DNA of 32,475 nt, taken from DATAXV01 sp036272915 (GTDB lineage: Bacteria; Chloroflexota; Dormibacteria; Dormibacterales; Dormibacteraceae). The stretch is taken from NCBI GenBank assembly GCA_036272915.1, contig DATAXV010000155.1, forward strand, positions 1 through 32,475, read 5' to 3'. Made by a program: the position numbers and the translations under genes. The notes under the pieces were generated by a model, which was given only the letters and a program-made list of their open reading frames with translations, did not search any database and was not told the origin of the DNA. The first letter of the stretch is position 1, and each line of letters opens with the position of its first letter. Positions 1 through 6,842 of this stretch are shown piece after piece.

Positions 1-612
1 CCGGGTCAGGAGGCCCAGGGCGGATGTCACCAGCAGCACCACCCCGAAGCCGACCAGGGTTGCCCGGGTGCCGAAGGTCGGGATCAGGATGAAGACGGGG
101 ACGAAGGTCCCGACGATGCTCCCGGCCGTGCTGAGAGCGTAGATGGCGCCGGCGGTGTTGCCTCCGGTGCTGATCTCGCGCAGGAGCAGACGGATGGCGA
201 AGGGGGTGACACAGCCGAGCAGGACGACGGGCACCGCGAAGAGCAGGCCGATGGAGAGCAGCGTGCCCAGCACCAGCCCCGCCGAAAGGGTGGCGAAGCC
301 GTGGAGCGACAGCTGGAGGATCGGGTAGGAGACCAGCGGGATCAGGCCGATCCAGAGGCCGGCGACACCGGTCATCTCGAAGAGCAGCGGTGCGCGTGGC
401 CAGCGGTCGGCGACACGCCCGCCGACCCAGTAGCCCACGCTCAGATAGATCAGGATCAGTCCGATCAGGACGCCCCAGACGTAGAGGCTGTCCCCGAAGT
501 AGGGGGCGACCAGGCGGGAGGCCCCGAACTCCGCCGCCAGAGATGAGCAGCCGCCGACGAAGACCAGCAGCAGAATCGACCAGCGCGCCCTCACGGACGC
601 CAGTGTAGACAT
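1..612 (-). CDS. Fused MFS/spermidine synthase-like membrane protein, N-terminal part (runs off the window)
   Basis: The 204 codons visible here encode only the integral-membrane half; the reading frame is still open at base 1. After a short basic N-terminus there are about six or seven hydrophobic segments. Motifs typical of the membrane domain of fused MFS/spermidine synthase proteins are visible: AAEFGASRLVAPYFG, LIYLSVGYWVGGRVADR and YALSTAGSIVGTF. In that family a soluble aminopropyltransferase-like domain follows; here it would lie beyond the left edge, so catalytic residues cannot be judged. The ATG at 610-612 has a purine-rich AGGAAGG about 12 nt upstream. It is last in a run of minus-strand genes, about 105 nt after the PadR gene. 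Family assignment is fairly sure; the substrate is not. Confidence 0.8.
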   Translation of the reverse strand, partial: MSTLASVRARWSILLLVFVGGCSSLAAEFGASRLVAPYFGDSLYVWGVLIGLILIYLSVGYWVGGRVADRWPRAPLLFEMTGVAGLWIGLIPLVSYPILQLSLHGFATLSAGLVLGTLLSIGLLFAVPVVLLGCVTPFAIRLLLREISTGGNTAGAIYALSTAGSIVGTFVPVFILIPTFGTRATLVGFGVVLLVTSALGLLTR

Positions 613-716
613 CGCCTCGCGCGTCCTTCCTCGCACGGGCGGGCGGTGGCCGTCCCCGGTCTCATCCGAGCACCCGCTCGACCATGCCACGGGGAGACCT
701 GCGCACGTCGCCGGGA

Positions 717-1247
717 TCAGGCGCAGGCGGCCTCGAGCCGGTCGAGCATGCCGCGCAGCCAGTTCCGCTCCGCCTCCCGGGTGGCCAGCGCGATCTGGAT
801 CAGGCCCTCCCGGAAGGGGTCGCCGGCCCCGCCCTCCGGATCCGGCCGGACCTCGCCGAGATGGGGGGCGGGCTGATCCAGGTAGTCCAGCCGCCGCCGG
901 AGCACCGCCGCCTGGGCGCGGGAGTCGGCGAGCAGGCCGAGGAATGCGAGCAGCGCCTGGAACGCGGCCCGGTCGCTGATCTCGAGCTGGGCCGGCCTGG
1001 CGAGCCGGCGCAACAGCTCGTCCCTGCCCGCCTGCGTGAGGGTCAGCACCTGCCGCGGGATGCCGCTGGCGCCGGCCTCCTGGTGGCGGGTGAGGTGGCC
1101 TGCGGCGAGAAGCCGGTTGATGGCCGGATAGAGGGCCCCGTCGCTGGTGCGGCGCACCTGGCCCGTGAGCCCGCCGATCCTGGCCCTGAGCTCATAGGCG
1201 TGCAGGGGCTGCTCGAACAGAAATCCCAGGATGGCCAGCGTGAGCAC
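717..1247 (-). CDS. PadR family transcriptional regulator
   Basis: A 176-residue protein with an N-terminal winged helix (LTLAILGFLFEQPLHAYEL, then GALYPAINRLLAAGHL and a wing reading VLTLTQAGRDELLRRL) and a helical C-terminal half containing REAERNWLRGMLDRLE, as in PadR/VirR-type dimerisation domains. I chose the GTG at 1245-1247 because the fold starts right there; the open frame extends upstream through the VOC gene but has no PadR-like content. A 14-bp inverted repeat (GACCT-TTGC-AGGTC, 1265-1278) lies just upstream and could be its operator. It sits between a VOC protein gene and a spermidine-synthase-like gene on the same strand, so it may control either. The ligand is unknown. Confidence 0.85.
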   Translation of the reverse strand: MLTLAILGFLFEQPLHAYELRARIGGLTGQVRRTSDGALYPAINRLLAAGHLTRHQEAGASGIPRQVLTLTQAGRDELLRRLARPAQLEISDRAAFQALLAFLGLLADSRAQAAVLRRRLDYLDQPAPHLGEVRPDPEGGAGDPFREGLIQIALATREAERNWLRGMLDRLEAACA

Positions 1248-1264
1248 TCCAGATGAGAATGGTA

Positions 1265-1278
1265 GACCTTTGCAGGTC
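1265..1278. promoter_or_regulatory. Inverted repeat upstream of padR, possible operator
   Basis: GACCT-TTGC-AGGTC, perfect 5-bp arms with a 4-nt centre, in the 79-nt gap between the VOC stop and the padR start, 18 nt before the GTG. Autoregulation is common for PadR proteins, so an operator role is plausible, but arms this short can occur by chance in GC-rich DNA. Confidence 0.3.
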
Positions 1279-1326
1279 ACATCGAATAGAGGTATGTCGA
1301 TCCGACCTATCCATCTCGATCGGCGC

Positions 1327-1749
1327 TCAGTCCGGATTGAGCGGCTTGCGGGCCGGCCGGTCCTCCCAATCGCTGCCCCAGTCGGCGAGCTCGACGACGT
1401 TCCCGTCCGGGTCGTCGACGAAGAGTGAACGGCCACGCTGGAAGTCGACGGACTCGGCCTCGATGCCTTCACCGGACAGGCGGTCCCGCCAGCGGTCAAG
1501 GCTGCCCGGCTCGACCCACACGGCGAAGTGGCAGTGCCGGGCTCCGCGGCCGCCGTGCACGGCCACGCCCGGGCCGCCCGATCGCTCCGGCCAGAGGCCC
1601 AGGGTCTCGTTCTCGCCGAGGCGGACCCACACCGCCGGGCGCTCATCCGGCCACCGCGTGACCTCGGCCATGCCCAGCACGTCCCGGTAGAAATGCACCG
1701 CCCGATCGAGGTCGCCGACCTCCAGCACCAGCTCAAGCAGTCCGCGCAC
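1327..1749 (-). CDS. VOC family protein (glyoxalase/bleomycin-resistance fold)
   Basis: A 140-residue single VOC module pair. The opening LELVLEVGDLDRAVHFYRDV is the classic first beta-alpha-beta unit, followed by LGMAEVTRW. The second half contains HCHFAVWVEPGSLDRWRDRL and the metal-ligand region SLFVDDPDGNVVEL. Candidate metal ligands are the His of HFAV and the Glu of NVVEL. The GTG start at 1747-1749 has a strong GAGGAGG Shine-Dalgarno 7-8 nt upstream. It lies 30 nt after the alpha/beta hydrolase stop on the same strand, so the two are probably co-transcribed. VOC proteins include glyoxalases, dioxygenases and thiol transferases for antibiotics; nothing here picks one. Confidence 0.85.
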   Translation of the reverse strand: MRGLLELVLEVGDLDRAVHFYRDVLGMAEVTRWPDERPAVWVRLGENETLGLWPERSGGPGVAVHGGRGARHCHFAVWVEPGSLDRWRDRLSGEGIEAESVDFQRGRSLFVDDPDGNVVELADWGSDWEDRPARKPLNPD

Positions 1750-1779
1750 GACGCCCCCTCCTCGGTTGTATGCCTTTCC

Positions 1780-2772
1780 TCACCCAGGGAGGGTAGGCTC
1801 GCCGTCCGCCTGGCGGTCGACCTTCTGCTCGCGCCGGAGGCGGTCGACCATGGCCAGCACAGCGCCGGCGACCGGCGCCGGCCGGTCCCAGTGGACGCCG
1901 TGGCCGGCGCCCTGGACGGCGACGTGCTGAGCCCCCGGCCGGGCCGCCACCAGGGCTGCGTGGGCGGCCGTCCAGCGCGAGCGGTGCAGCGGCACGCCTC
2001 GCGTCCCACTGAGCACGATGAGGGGCAGGTCGGCGGCAATGGCCCTCCCCCGGAGGCCGCGGATCGCCTCGACCTCGCCGACGACGGCCCTCGACTCCCG
2101 AGCCCGACCCTCGCCGCGACTCCCTGTCCGATCGTGAAGGTATGCCTCGGCCAGCAGTCGCCGGGTCTCCCGATCGCAGCTCACCCCGTCCGCCCACCGG
2201 CGGGCGGCGCCGCGCTCGAGCCGCTCGGTCCCGCCCCACGCGACGAGCAGCCGCTGGAGAGGGGGGAGGGCACGGGTGAGCAGGGGCACCGCCACCTTCC
2301 GGACCCACACCGGCAGCAGGTCCTCTTGGGCGGGATCGACGAGGACGAGGGCGGCGACGAGGTCGGGGCGCTCGGAGGCGACGGCCTGGACCAGGATGCC
2401 GCCCCAGCTGTGGCCGACCAGGATGCAGGACCCGGTCGCCGCGGCGCCGATCAAGGCCACGAGGTCGGCCGCCTGCGCGGCCATGGTCGGCGAAGCCGGC
2501 GGCGGGTCGCTGCGCCCGAGGCCGGCGCGATCGTAGGCGACGAGGCGCGTCCGCTCCGCCACTTGCCTCAGGATCGGCGCCCAGGCGAGGGCCGTGTCCC
2601 CGGCCCCGGCCTCGAGGACGACCACCGGCTCCTCCCGGCCGGCCTCGATCCAGCGCAGGTAGCGGCCGCCGGCGGCGACGGCCCTCCGTCGAACGCCACC
2701 TGGGACCAGGCGGGTCAGCGCGTCGAGGACGGGATCGAGCGCGATGCCGGAGGCGGCGCGTGCCCGTCCCAT
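1780..2772 (-). CDS. Alpha/beta-fold hydrolase
   Basis: A 330-residue protein with the alpha/beta-hydrolase core. VVVLEAGAGDTALAW supplies the oxyanion-hole strand, LVAYDRAGLGRSD the following conserved turn, and LVGHSWGGIL the nucleophile elbow with Ser in GHSWG. The catalytic His is probably in GAGHGVHWDRP near the C-terminus. The Asp is less clear: the usual position after strand 7 reads VLSGTRG, so the acid may be the Asp of LVLVDPAQ after strand 6. There is no signal peptide. It lies between a methyltransferase (42 nt upstream) and the VOC gene (30 nt downstream), all on the minus strand. Substrate unknown. Confidence 0.85.
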   Translation of the reverse strand: MGRARAASGIALDPVLDALTRLVPGGVRRRAVAAGGRYLRWIEAGREEPVVVLEAGAGDTALAWAPILRQVAERTRLVAYDRAGLGRSDPPPASPTMAAQAADLVALIGAAATGSCILVGHSWGGILVQAVASERPDLVAALVLVDPAQEDLLPVWVRKVAVPLLTRALPPLQRLLVAWGGTERLERGAARRWADGVSCDRETRRLLAEAYLHDRTGSRGEGRARESRAVVGEVEAIRGLRGRAIAADLPLIVLSGTRGVPLHRSRWTAAHAALVAARPGAQHVAVQGAGHGVHWDRPAPVAGAVLAMVDRLRREQKVDRQADGEPTLPG

Positions 2773-2814
2773 CGGATTCCCACTACCCTCGTCGCCAGCC
2801 TGGACGGGGCCGCG

Positions 2815-3600
2815 TCATGGGAGCCTCCGCGCGACCCTGGCGTGGGCCACGTTGGTCTTGAGCACGTGCCCGGCGAAGCGGCCGTCGATGAGCGCGCTGA
2901 TGCAGCCGAGAAGGCCGGAACGTGCCTCCTCGTCAAGGGCAAGGACGTCGGAGAAGGTGGCGAGCAGCTCCACGAAGCCCCGGCTGTCGTGGGTCCGGTC
3001 CCAGCGGTGCCGGAGGAAGATCGGGGCCTCGAAGCGTCCCGCCCCTACGATCTCCTCGCCGTCGTCGCGGACGTCCTCCGGCCGGGGAAGGCGGAAGCCG
3101 GGCTTCGTGCCCGGGACCCAGCGCAGGTAGCAGTCCTGGACGGCGATCGAGAAGCCGCCGTCGTCGCCCTGCACGTGGTGGTTGCTCAGGGTCACCAGGG
3201 CTCCACCCGGACGAAGCGCGTCCGCCGCCCTGACCACCCGGATGGCGGGATCGATCCAGTGGAAGGCGGTGGCGGCGAGGACCACGTCGAAGGGCTCGTC
3301 GGGCAGCGGCCAGGATTCGAAGGCCGCGTTGACGACCTGGACGTCGGCGAATCGCGCCAGCTTGCGCGTGGCGAAGGCGGCCGTGTCCGGGCCCAGTTCG
3401 ATGGCGGTGACGTGGCAGCCGCGCTCCGCCATGGGGATCGTGGCCTGCCCGGTACCACAGCCGATCTCCAGCACCCGGCATCCGGGGCCGAGGCCGATCA
3501 GGCCGGCAAGGTCGTCAAACAGCGCCTCGGGATAGCCGGGTCGGGCCCGGTCGTAGAGGTCGGGTATCCGGTTGAAGGTCTCGCGGCGGGTCATGGCCAT
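2815..3600 (-). CDS. Class I SAM-dependent methyltransferase
   Basis: About 261 residues. Motif I is VLEIGCGTGQAT (SAM binding), followed by VTAIELGPDTAAFA with the acidic residue that binds the ribose. FDVVLAATAFHWIDP matches the FHW/W-x-D signature of Methyltransf_11-type enzymes, and ADALRPGGALVTL is the post-motif loop. The opening RRETFNRIPDLYDRARPGYP is common in this subgroup, which often acts on small molecules. Starts at GTG 3604-3606, ATG 3598-3600 and ATG 3592-3594 are in frame; none has a good Shine-Dalgarno and I chose the first ATG. It leads the minus-strand run toward the hydrolase. Substrate unknown. Confidence 0.85.
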   Translation of the reverse strand: MAMTRRETFNRIPDLYDRARPGYPEALFDDLAGLIGLGPGCRVLEIGCGTGQATIPMAERGCHVTAIELGPDTAAFATRKLARFADVQVVNAAFESWPLPDEPFDVVLAATAFHWIDPAIRVVRAADALRPGGALVTLSNHHVQGDDGGFSIAVQDCYLRWVPGTKPGFRLPRPEDVRDDGEEIVGAGRFEAPIFLRHRWDRTHDSRGFVELLATFSDVLALDEEARSGLLGCISALIDGRFAGHVLKTNVAHARVARRLP

Positions 3601-3735
3601 GTCCACTTCAGCTTGTCATGACCGCCGGGCGCGGCGTTCCGCGGCCGTCGGGATCAGGGACCGGCGACCTTCGCGGCGCGCGCCCGCGCCATCGCCGAAT
3701 GGGGGACACGTGACCACCGGTGCGATCCTGTGGCG

Positions 3736-4008
3736 ATGCTGCGCATGGGTATACGTGAGGTACGTGACCGCCTGGCCATCGTGATCCGGCAGGTGCGACA
3801 GGGGGAGACGATCGAGATAACGGACCATGGACGTCCGGTCGCCCGGATCGTTCCACTGTGCCACCGCAGCCGCTTTGACCGACTGGTGGCCGAGGGCCGC
3901 ATCCAGCCTGGGGACGGCCGCCTGTCCGACTGTGAGCCGTTGCCCCCGCCGCCCGCGTCGAAGAGCGTCTCGGACGTCCTGTCGGACATGCGGGCCAGTG
4001 ATCGCTGA
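3736..4008 (+). CDS. Type II toxin-antitoxin antitoxin, Phd/YefM family
   Basis: About 90 residues. The N-terminus is a clear Phd/YefM DNA-binding fold: MGIREVRDRLAIVIRQVRQG, then ETIEITDHGRPVARIVP, where the G-R-P-V-A-R-I-V-P stretch is the family hallmark. The C-terminal third (proline run, then SVSDVLSDMRASDR) would be the toxin-neutralising tail. GTG 3730, ATG 3736 and ATG 3745 are all possible starts. Such antitoxins repress their own operon and are followed by a RelE/ParE or VapC/PIN toxin, usually overlapping. Here the overlapping frame holds only a 47-codon remnant, so this antitoxin appears orphaned. Confidence 0.85.
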   Translation: MLRMGIREVRDRLAIVIRQVRQGETIEITDHGRPVARIVPLCHRSRFDRLVAEGRIQPGDGRLSDCEPLPPPPASKSVSDVLSDMRASDR

Positions 4009-4141
4009 TCCGGTGGTGTCGGTGCGCTTGCTCGGGACCGAGGTCTTGCGTGTGGCCCGGTCGCGTTTCGAAGGAGCACGCCGTGCTTGCACGGCGGCAC
4101 CTGCGGACCATGCCCTTCGCCGCCACGCCCGCCACGGATAA
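3998..4141 (+). pseudogene. Probable VapC/PIN-type toxin remnant
   Basis: A GTG at 3998-4000 opens a frame overlapping the antitoxin end by 11 nt, the usual arrangement of phd-vapC pairs. It codes for only 47 residues, against about 130 for a PIN toxin. The piece VVSVRLLGTEVLRVARSRF resembles the middle PIN segment carrying the second conserved acidic residue (S-x-L-x-x-T-E-V-x-R). The N-terminal catalytic Asp segment (D-T-S-A) and the C-terminal acidic residues are absent. I read it as a toxin gene cut down by deletions. The stop TAA overlaps the ATG of the next gene (TAATG). Origin as a PIN toxin is an inference from a short match and from gene position. Confidence 0.5.
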
Positions 4142-4887
4142 TGTGTGCCGTGGCAGACACCTGGCCCGAGGAGGCCTCGCACGACTTCATCACTTACGGG
4201 GAGTTCTTCGTACCCGATCGCGAGGAGCACGCGGCGGCGGTATGTGCCGCCATCCCGGAGGACATAGGGACGGGCGTCGTCCTCGACCTCTGCTGTGGGG
4301 CGGGCGGGCTCTCGGCCTCGATCCTGGAGAGCCATCCCGACGTCCGCGTGGTCGGCCTGGACGGATCGCAGGCCATGCGCGCGGCGGCGACCGACGCGCT
4401 GGCGCGCTTCGGTGACCGGTTCAAGGCCGAGGAATTCGACCTGGGCGAGGGCGGCTGGCGAGTGCGCTGGAACGGCTGCCGGGCCATCGTCTCCTCGCTC
4501 GCGGTGCACCACCTCGACGCCGGGGGCAAGCAGGACCTGTTCCGCGGCATCGAGCCGATGCTCGCCCCCGGCGGCCTTTTCGCGCTGGTCGACGTGATCC
4601 AGCCCGCCTCCGACGCCTCCCGCCGGATCGCCGCCGCGGCATGGGACGAGCAGGTCCGAGCCCGCTCGCTGGAGCGGCTCGGCGATCTCAGCGCCTTCGA
4701 GGCCTTCCAGCGGATGCGCTGGAACTGCTACGCCGACGACGCCGAGGACGATCCTCTCGACAAGCCGTCGACCATCATCGAGCAGCTGACCTGGCTGGTC
4801 CAGGCCGGCTTCGAGGGCGTCGACCTGCTCTTCGCCAGGGCCGGACACGCCGTCATGGTCGGCTACGGCGCTTCGCCGATCCCCTGA
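4141..4887 (+). CDS. Class I SAM-dependent methyltransferase
   Basis: About 248 residues. VVLDLCCGAGGLSASIL is motif I, RVVGLDGSQAMRAAA motif II, CRAIVSSLAVHHLDAGGK the middle motif and LAPGGLFALVDVIQP the last. After the Rossmann core comes a helical region with FQRMRWNCYADDAEDD, then a terminal strand AGHAVMVGYG. The frame is open upstream to 4087, but the family-like sequence starts near ADTWPEEASHDFITYGEFF, so ATG 4141 or GTG 4150 is preferred; there is no clear Shine-Dalgarno. The ATG overlaps the toxin remnant's stop (TAATG), so translation may be coupled. It runs tail-to-tail with the LLM oxidoreductase. Substrate unknown. Confidence 0.85.
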   Translation: MCAVADTWPEEASHDFITYGEFFVPDREEHAAAVCAAIPEDIGTGVVLDLCCGAGGLSASILESHPDVRVVGLDGSQAMRAAATDALARFGDRFKAEEFDLGEGGWRVRWNGCRAIVSSLAVHHLDAGGKQDLFRGIEPMLAPGGLFALVDVIQPASDASRRIAAAAWDEQVRARSLERLGDLSAFEAFQRMRWNCYADDAEDDPLDKPSTIIEQLTWLVQAGFEGVDLLFARAGHAVMVGYGASPIP

Positions 4888-4889
4888 GC

Positions 4890-5837
4890 TCAGGTTCCGG
4901 CGAGCCGCTCCACCACCGGCGCCAGGTCGAACCCGCCGCGGCGGTCGAAGACGACCCAGTAGGAGACCCCGAACCGCTCCCGACGGCGGAGCAGGTCCTC
5001 GGTCATCGACTCGACGCTGCCGACGAGGAGGTAGGGGCTCTGGAGGAGCGCGTCGACGTCGGGCCAGCCGCCCTCGGCGGCGAGGTCGGCGACGGCGGCG
5101 CTGCGGTCCTCGGTGAGCACCACGCGCTGCACGAGGGCATTGAGCTCCAGCTCCTCGAACCGGTCTCCGGCCTGCTCGCGGACCCGGGCGACCTGGGCGT
5201 CGAGGGCCTCGGCATGGAAGCTGTCGGGTGCGACCTCGAGTCCGCCCTGCCGGTGGGTGAACCCGGTGAAGCCGACCGCGTCCGCCCGCCGCGCGGCCAG
5301 CTCGTGCACCATCCGCCCGTTCCCACCGATCAGCAGCGGCGGCCGGGGCCGCTGGACCGGCTCCGGCACCTTGTGCCCATCGACGCGGTAGTGGCGGCCC
5401 CCGAACGTGCAGGTCTCGCCCCCCAGCAGCGATCGCAGGATCTCGACCGACTCCGCCAGCCGCTCGACGCGGACCCGACCCCGATCGAAGGTGAGACCCG
5501 CCTGGTGGTACTCGGAGGCCATGTGCCCGGCGCCGATGCCGAGCTCGAAGCGGCCGCCGCTGACCACGTCGAGGGTCGCCGCCTCGCGCGCCAGCATGAC
5601 CGGATGGCGCAGGTCGTTGTTGATGACGAAGGTGCCGACCCGGAGCCGGCTGGTCGCGGTCGCGGCGGCGGCGAGCGAGGGGAACGGATCGAGCAGATCG
5701 GGGACCAGGTGGTCGGCGACGAGCAGCGTCGAGAAGCCGTGAGCCTCCGCCCAGCGCGCCCGCTCGGCGAGCTCCAGCGGCGAGCGTGGCGGGAGCACGC
5801 TGAGGCCGAATCGGAACGGTTTCGGGGCATCCGGCAT
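4890..5837 (-). CDS. LLM class F420-dependent oxidoreductase
   Basis: 315 residues with a luciferase-like TIM-barrel. Visible family features are FRFGLSVLPPRSPLELAERA, FSTLLVADHLVP, RLRVGTFVINNDLRHPVMLA, LDVVSGGRFELGIGAGH, RPPLLIGGNGRMVHELAARR and a C-terminal GSVESMTEDLLRRRERFGV. These match the F420-using LLM oxidoreductase subgroup more closely than flavin monooxygenases. F420H2 would donate or accept hydride for an unknown substrate. The open frame extends upstream to 5972, but sequence before MPDAPKPFRFGL is low-complexity, so ATG 5835-5837 is chosen. A TACCGT box lies about 12 nt upstream. The Ddn-like gene at 6351 is a second F420-type enzyme nearby. Confidence 0.88.
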   Translation of the reverse strand: MPDAPKPFRFGLSVLPPRSPLELAERARWAEAHGFSTLLVADHLVPDLLDPFPSLAAAATATSRLRVGTFVINNDLRHPVMLAREAATLDVVSGGRFELGIGAGHMASEYHQAGLTFDRGRVRVERLAESVEILRSLLGGETCTFGGRHYRVDGHKVPEPVQRPRPPLLIGGNGRMVHELAARRADAVGFTGFTHRQGGLEVAPDSFHAEALDAQVARVREQAGDRFEELELNALVQRVVLTEDRSAAVADLAAEGGWPDVDALLQSPYLLVGSVESMTEDLLRRRERFGVSYWVVFDRRGGFDLAPVVERLAGT

Positions 5838-6107
5838 CGACGGCGATGCTACGGTACTCAGCACCCGCGCAGCCGGTCGGCGGATGCCGGTTCGTGTGGC
5901 AGGGTCGGCGGGCCTGCCGGCGTGGAGCGGGCCGCGGAGGAATCGCGGACAAGGGAGCGGACGTGAGGCCATCGGGACTGCACCGATCTTTCCAATCGCC
6001 GGAAGCGTTGAGGGAAACGTATAAAGGGTTGGTAGAGCCGAAGAGGGTTAATCAGGATGGAAGGCCGGATTTGATCCTTGGGGGTGAGGCCGAGGAGGAG
6101 ATCCGAC
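5838..6107. other. Divergent intergenic region, AT-richer than its surroundings
   Basis: About 270 nt between the divergent LLM oxidoreductase and the small ORF at 6108. The last 130 nt are purine-rich and noticeably less GC-rich than neighbouring genes. They contain a small hairpin (ATCGG-7-CCGAT near 5970-5986), TATAAA at 6020-6025, TTGAGG at 6009-6014 and GTTAAT near 6048, but no pair of boxes at proper -35/-10 spacing that I trust. No riboswitch class was recognised. It probably holds the small ORF's promoter and leader. Confidence 0.4.
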
Positions 6108-6293
6108 ATGAGTAAGCAGCCCGGAAATACCGTTGAGGCCCGCCGGCCGAGCGGCGAGAGACAGGCCGCGCGCCGGAAGGCCTCACCCGTCAACCAGGCC
6201 ATGGCCAGGGCCATCGTCGCCGACCAGCTGTTGCAGGTCGACTACCCCGAGCGCGCCCTCTACTGGCTCGACCAGTACATCTCCCGCCGCTGA
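6108..6293 (+). CDS. Uncharacterised 61-residue protein
   Basis: The ATG at 6108 follows a strong GAGGAGGAG Shine-Dalgarno at near-ideal spacing, the best ribosome binding site in this area, which argues it is a real gene. The N-terminal half is basic and polar (KQPGNTVEARRPSGERQAAR); the C-terminal half, from about residue 31, is a likely amphipathic helix region (QAMARAIVADQLL, then DYPERALYWLDQYISRR). There is no signal peptide or membrane segment. I recognise no family. A 12-bp perfect hairpin follows 12 nt after its stop. It stands alone between two genes of opposite orientation. Confidence 0.6.
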   Translation: MSKQPGNTVEARRPSGERQAARRKASPVNQAMARAIVADQLLQVDYPERALYWLDQYISRR

Positions 6294-6305
6294 GGACGGG
6301 CCGGT

Positions 6306-6342
6306 GCCGGTGCCGGGTGCGGCCCACGCCCCCGGCACCGGC
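6306..6342. terminator. Hairpin between convergent genes
   Basis: GCCGGTGCCGGG (6306-6317) pairs perfectly with CCCGGCACCGGC (6331-6342) across a 13-nt loop. It lies between the small ORF (plus) and the Ddn-like gene (minus), so it may serve both. No U-tract follows on either strand, so intrinsic termination is inferred from structure and position only. Confidence 0.5.
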
Positions 6343-6350
6343 GTCGCGCT

Positions 6351-6842
6351 TCAGCTGACCCGATCGGCCTCGGCCTCGGCCTCGGCCGGGCTCAGCTCGA
6401 AGACGGGGTGTCGCGGCGCGATCCGGATCAGCTCGCTGTCCGGCGAGTTGGCGCCGACGCCGTCGAAGAACGCGTTGACCTCGAAGGCCCACCGCCGCAG
6501 GTAGTCCCGGAGCAGCTCCGGCTTGCGGTCGTCGGGCAGCTCGGTCGCCCGGAAGGCCTCGACCCGCCGCCCGATGCGCAGCTCACCGCCACCGGTGGCC
6601 CTGAGGTTGCGGACCCACTGGCTGTGGCCCCGGGGCGAGACCAGGTAGCGGCGGCCGTCGAGGACGAGCAGGTTGACCGGGGTGGAGCGCCACTCGCCGC
6701 TCTTCCGGCCCCGGACGTAGAGCATGCGCGAGCCCCTGATGTCGACGCCCAGGCCGACCAGCCAGGAGACCGTCCCGTTCATGATCCGGTCCATCAGGTT
6801 GCCGCCGCGCTGATAGTGCTTCCGCGGATCCTCGTCGGTCAT
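6351..6842 (-). CDS. Deazaflavin (F420)-dependent nitroreductase family protein, Ddn-like
   Basis: 163 residues with the split beta-barrel fold of the Ddn/nitroreductase family. The diagnostic run is MLYVRGRKSGEWRSTPVNLL, LDGRRYLVSPRGHSQWVRNLRA and GGELRIGRRVEAFRATEL; the G-R-K-S-G and G-x-S-x-W-V-R-N-L motifs line the F420 phosphate and ring sites in characterised members. Known relatives reduce quinones or nitro compounds with F420H2. Its ATG overlaps the tetR stop by 4 nt (ATGA), so the two form an operon and TetR very probably controls it. The low-complexity end (AEAEAEADRVS) is odd but harmless. The physiological substrate is unknown. Confidence 0.88.
   Translation of the reverse strand: MTDEDPRKHYQRGGNLMDRIMNGTVSWLVGLGVDIRGSRMLYVRGRKSGEWRSTPVNLLVLDGRRYLVSPRGHSQWVRNLRATGGGELRIGRRVEAFRATELPDDRKPELLRDYLRRWAFEVNAFFDGVGANSPDSELIRIAPRHPVFELSPAEAEAEADRVS

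Noticed and set aside
1528..5952. Long open frames on both strands (697 and 778 codons) over the hydrolase, methyltransferase and LLM genes
   Set aside because: Each covers several genes with recognisable motifs in other frames; their own translations are repetitive Arg/Pro/Gly/Asp-rich sequence.
5970..6107. A riboswitch upstream of the small ORF
   Set aside because: The stretch is purine-rich with small hairpins, but I could not match the conserved core of any riboswitch class.
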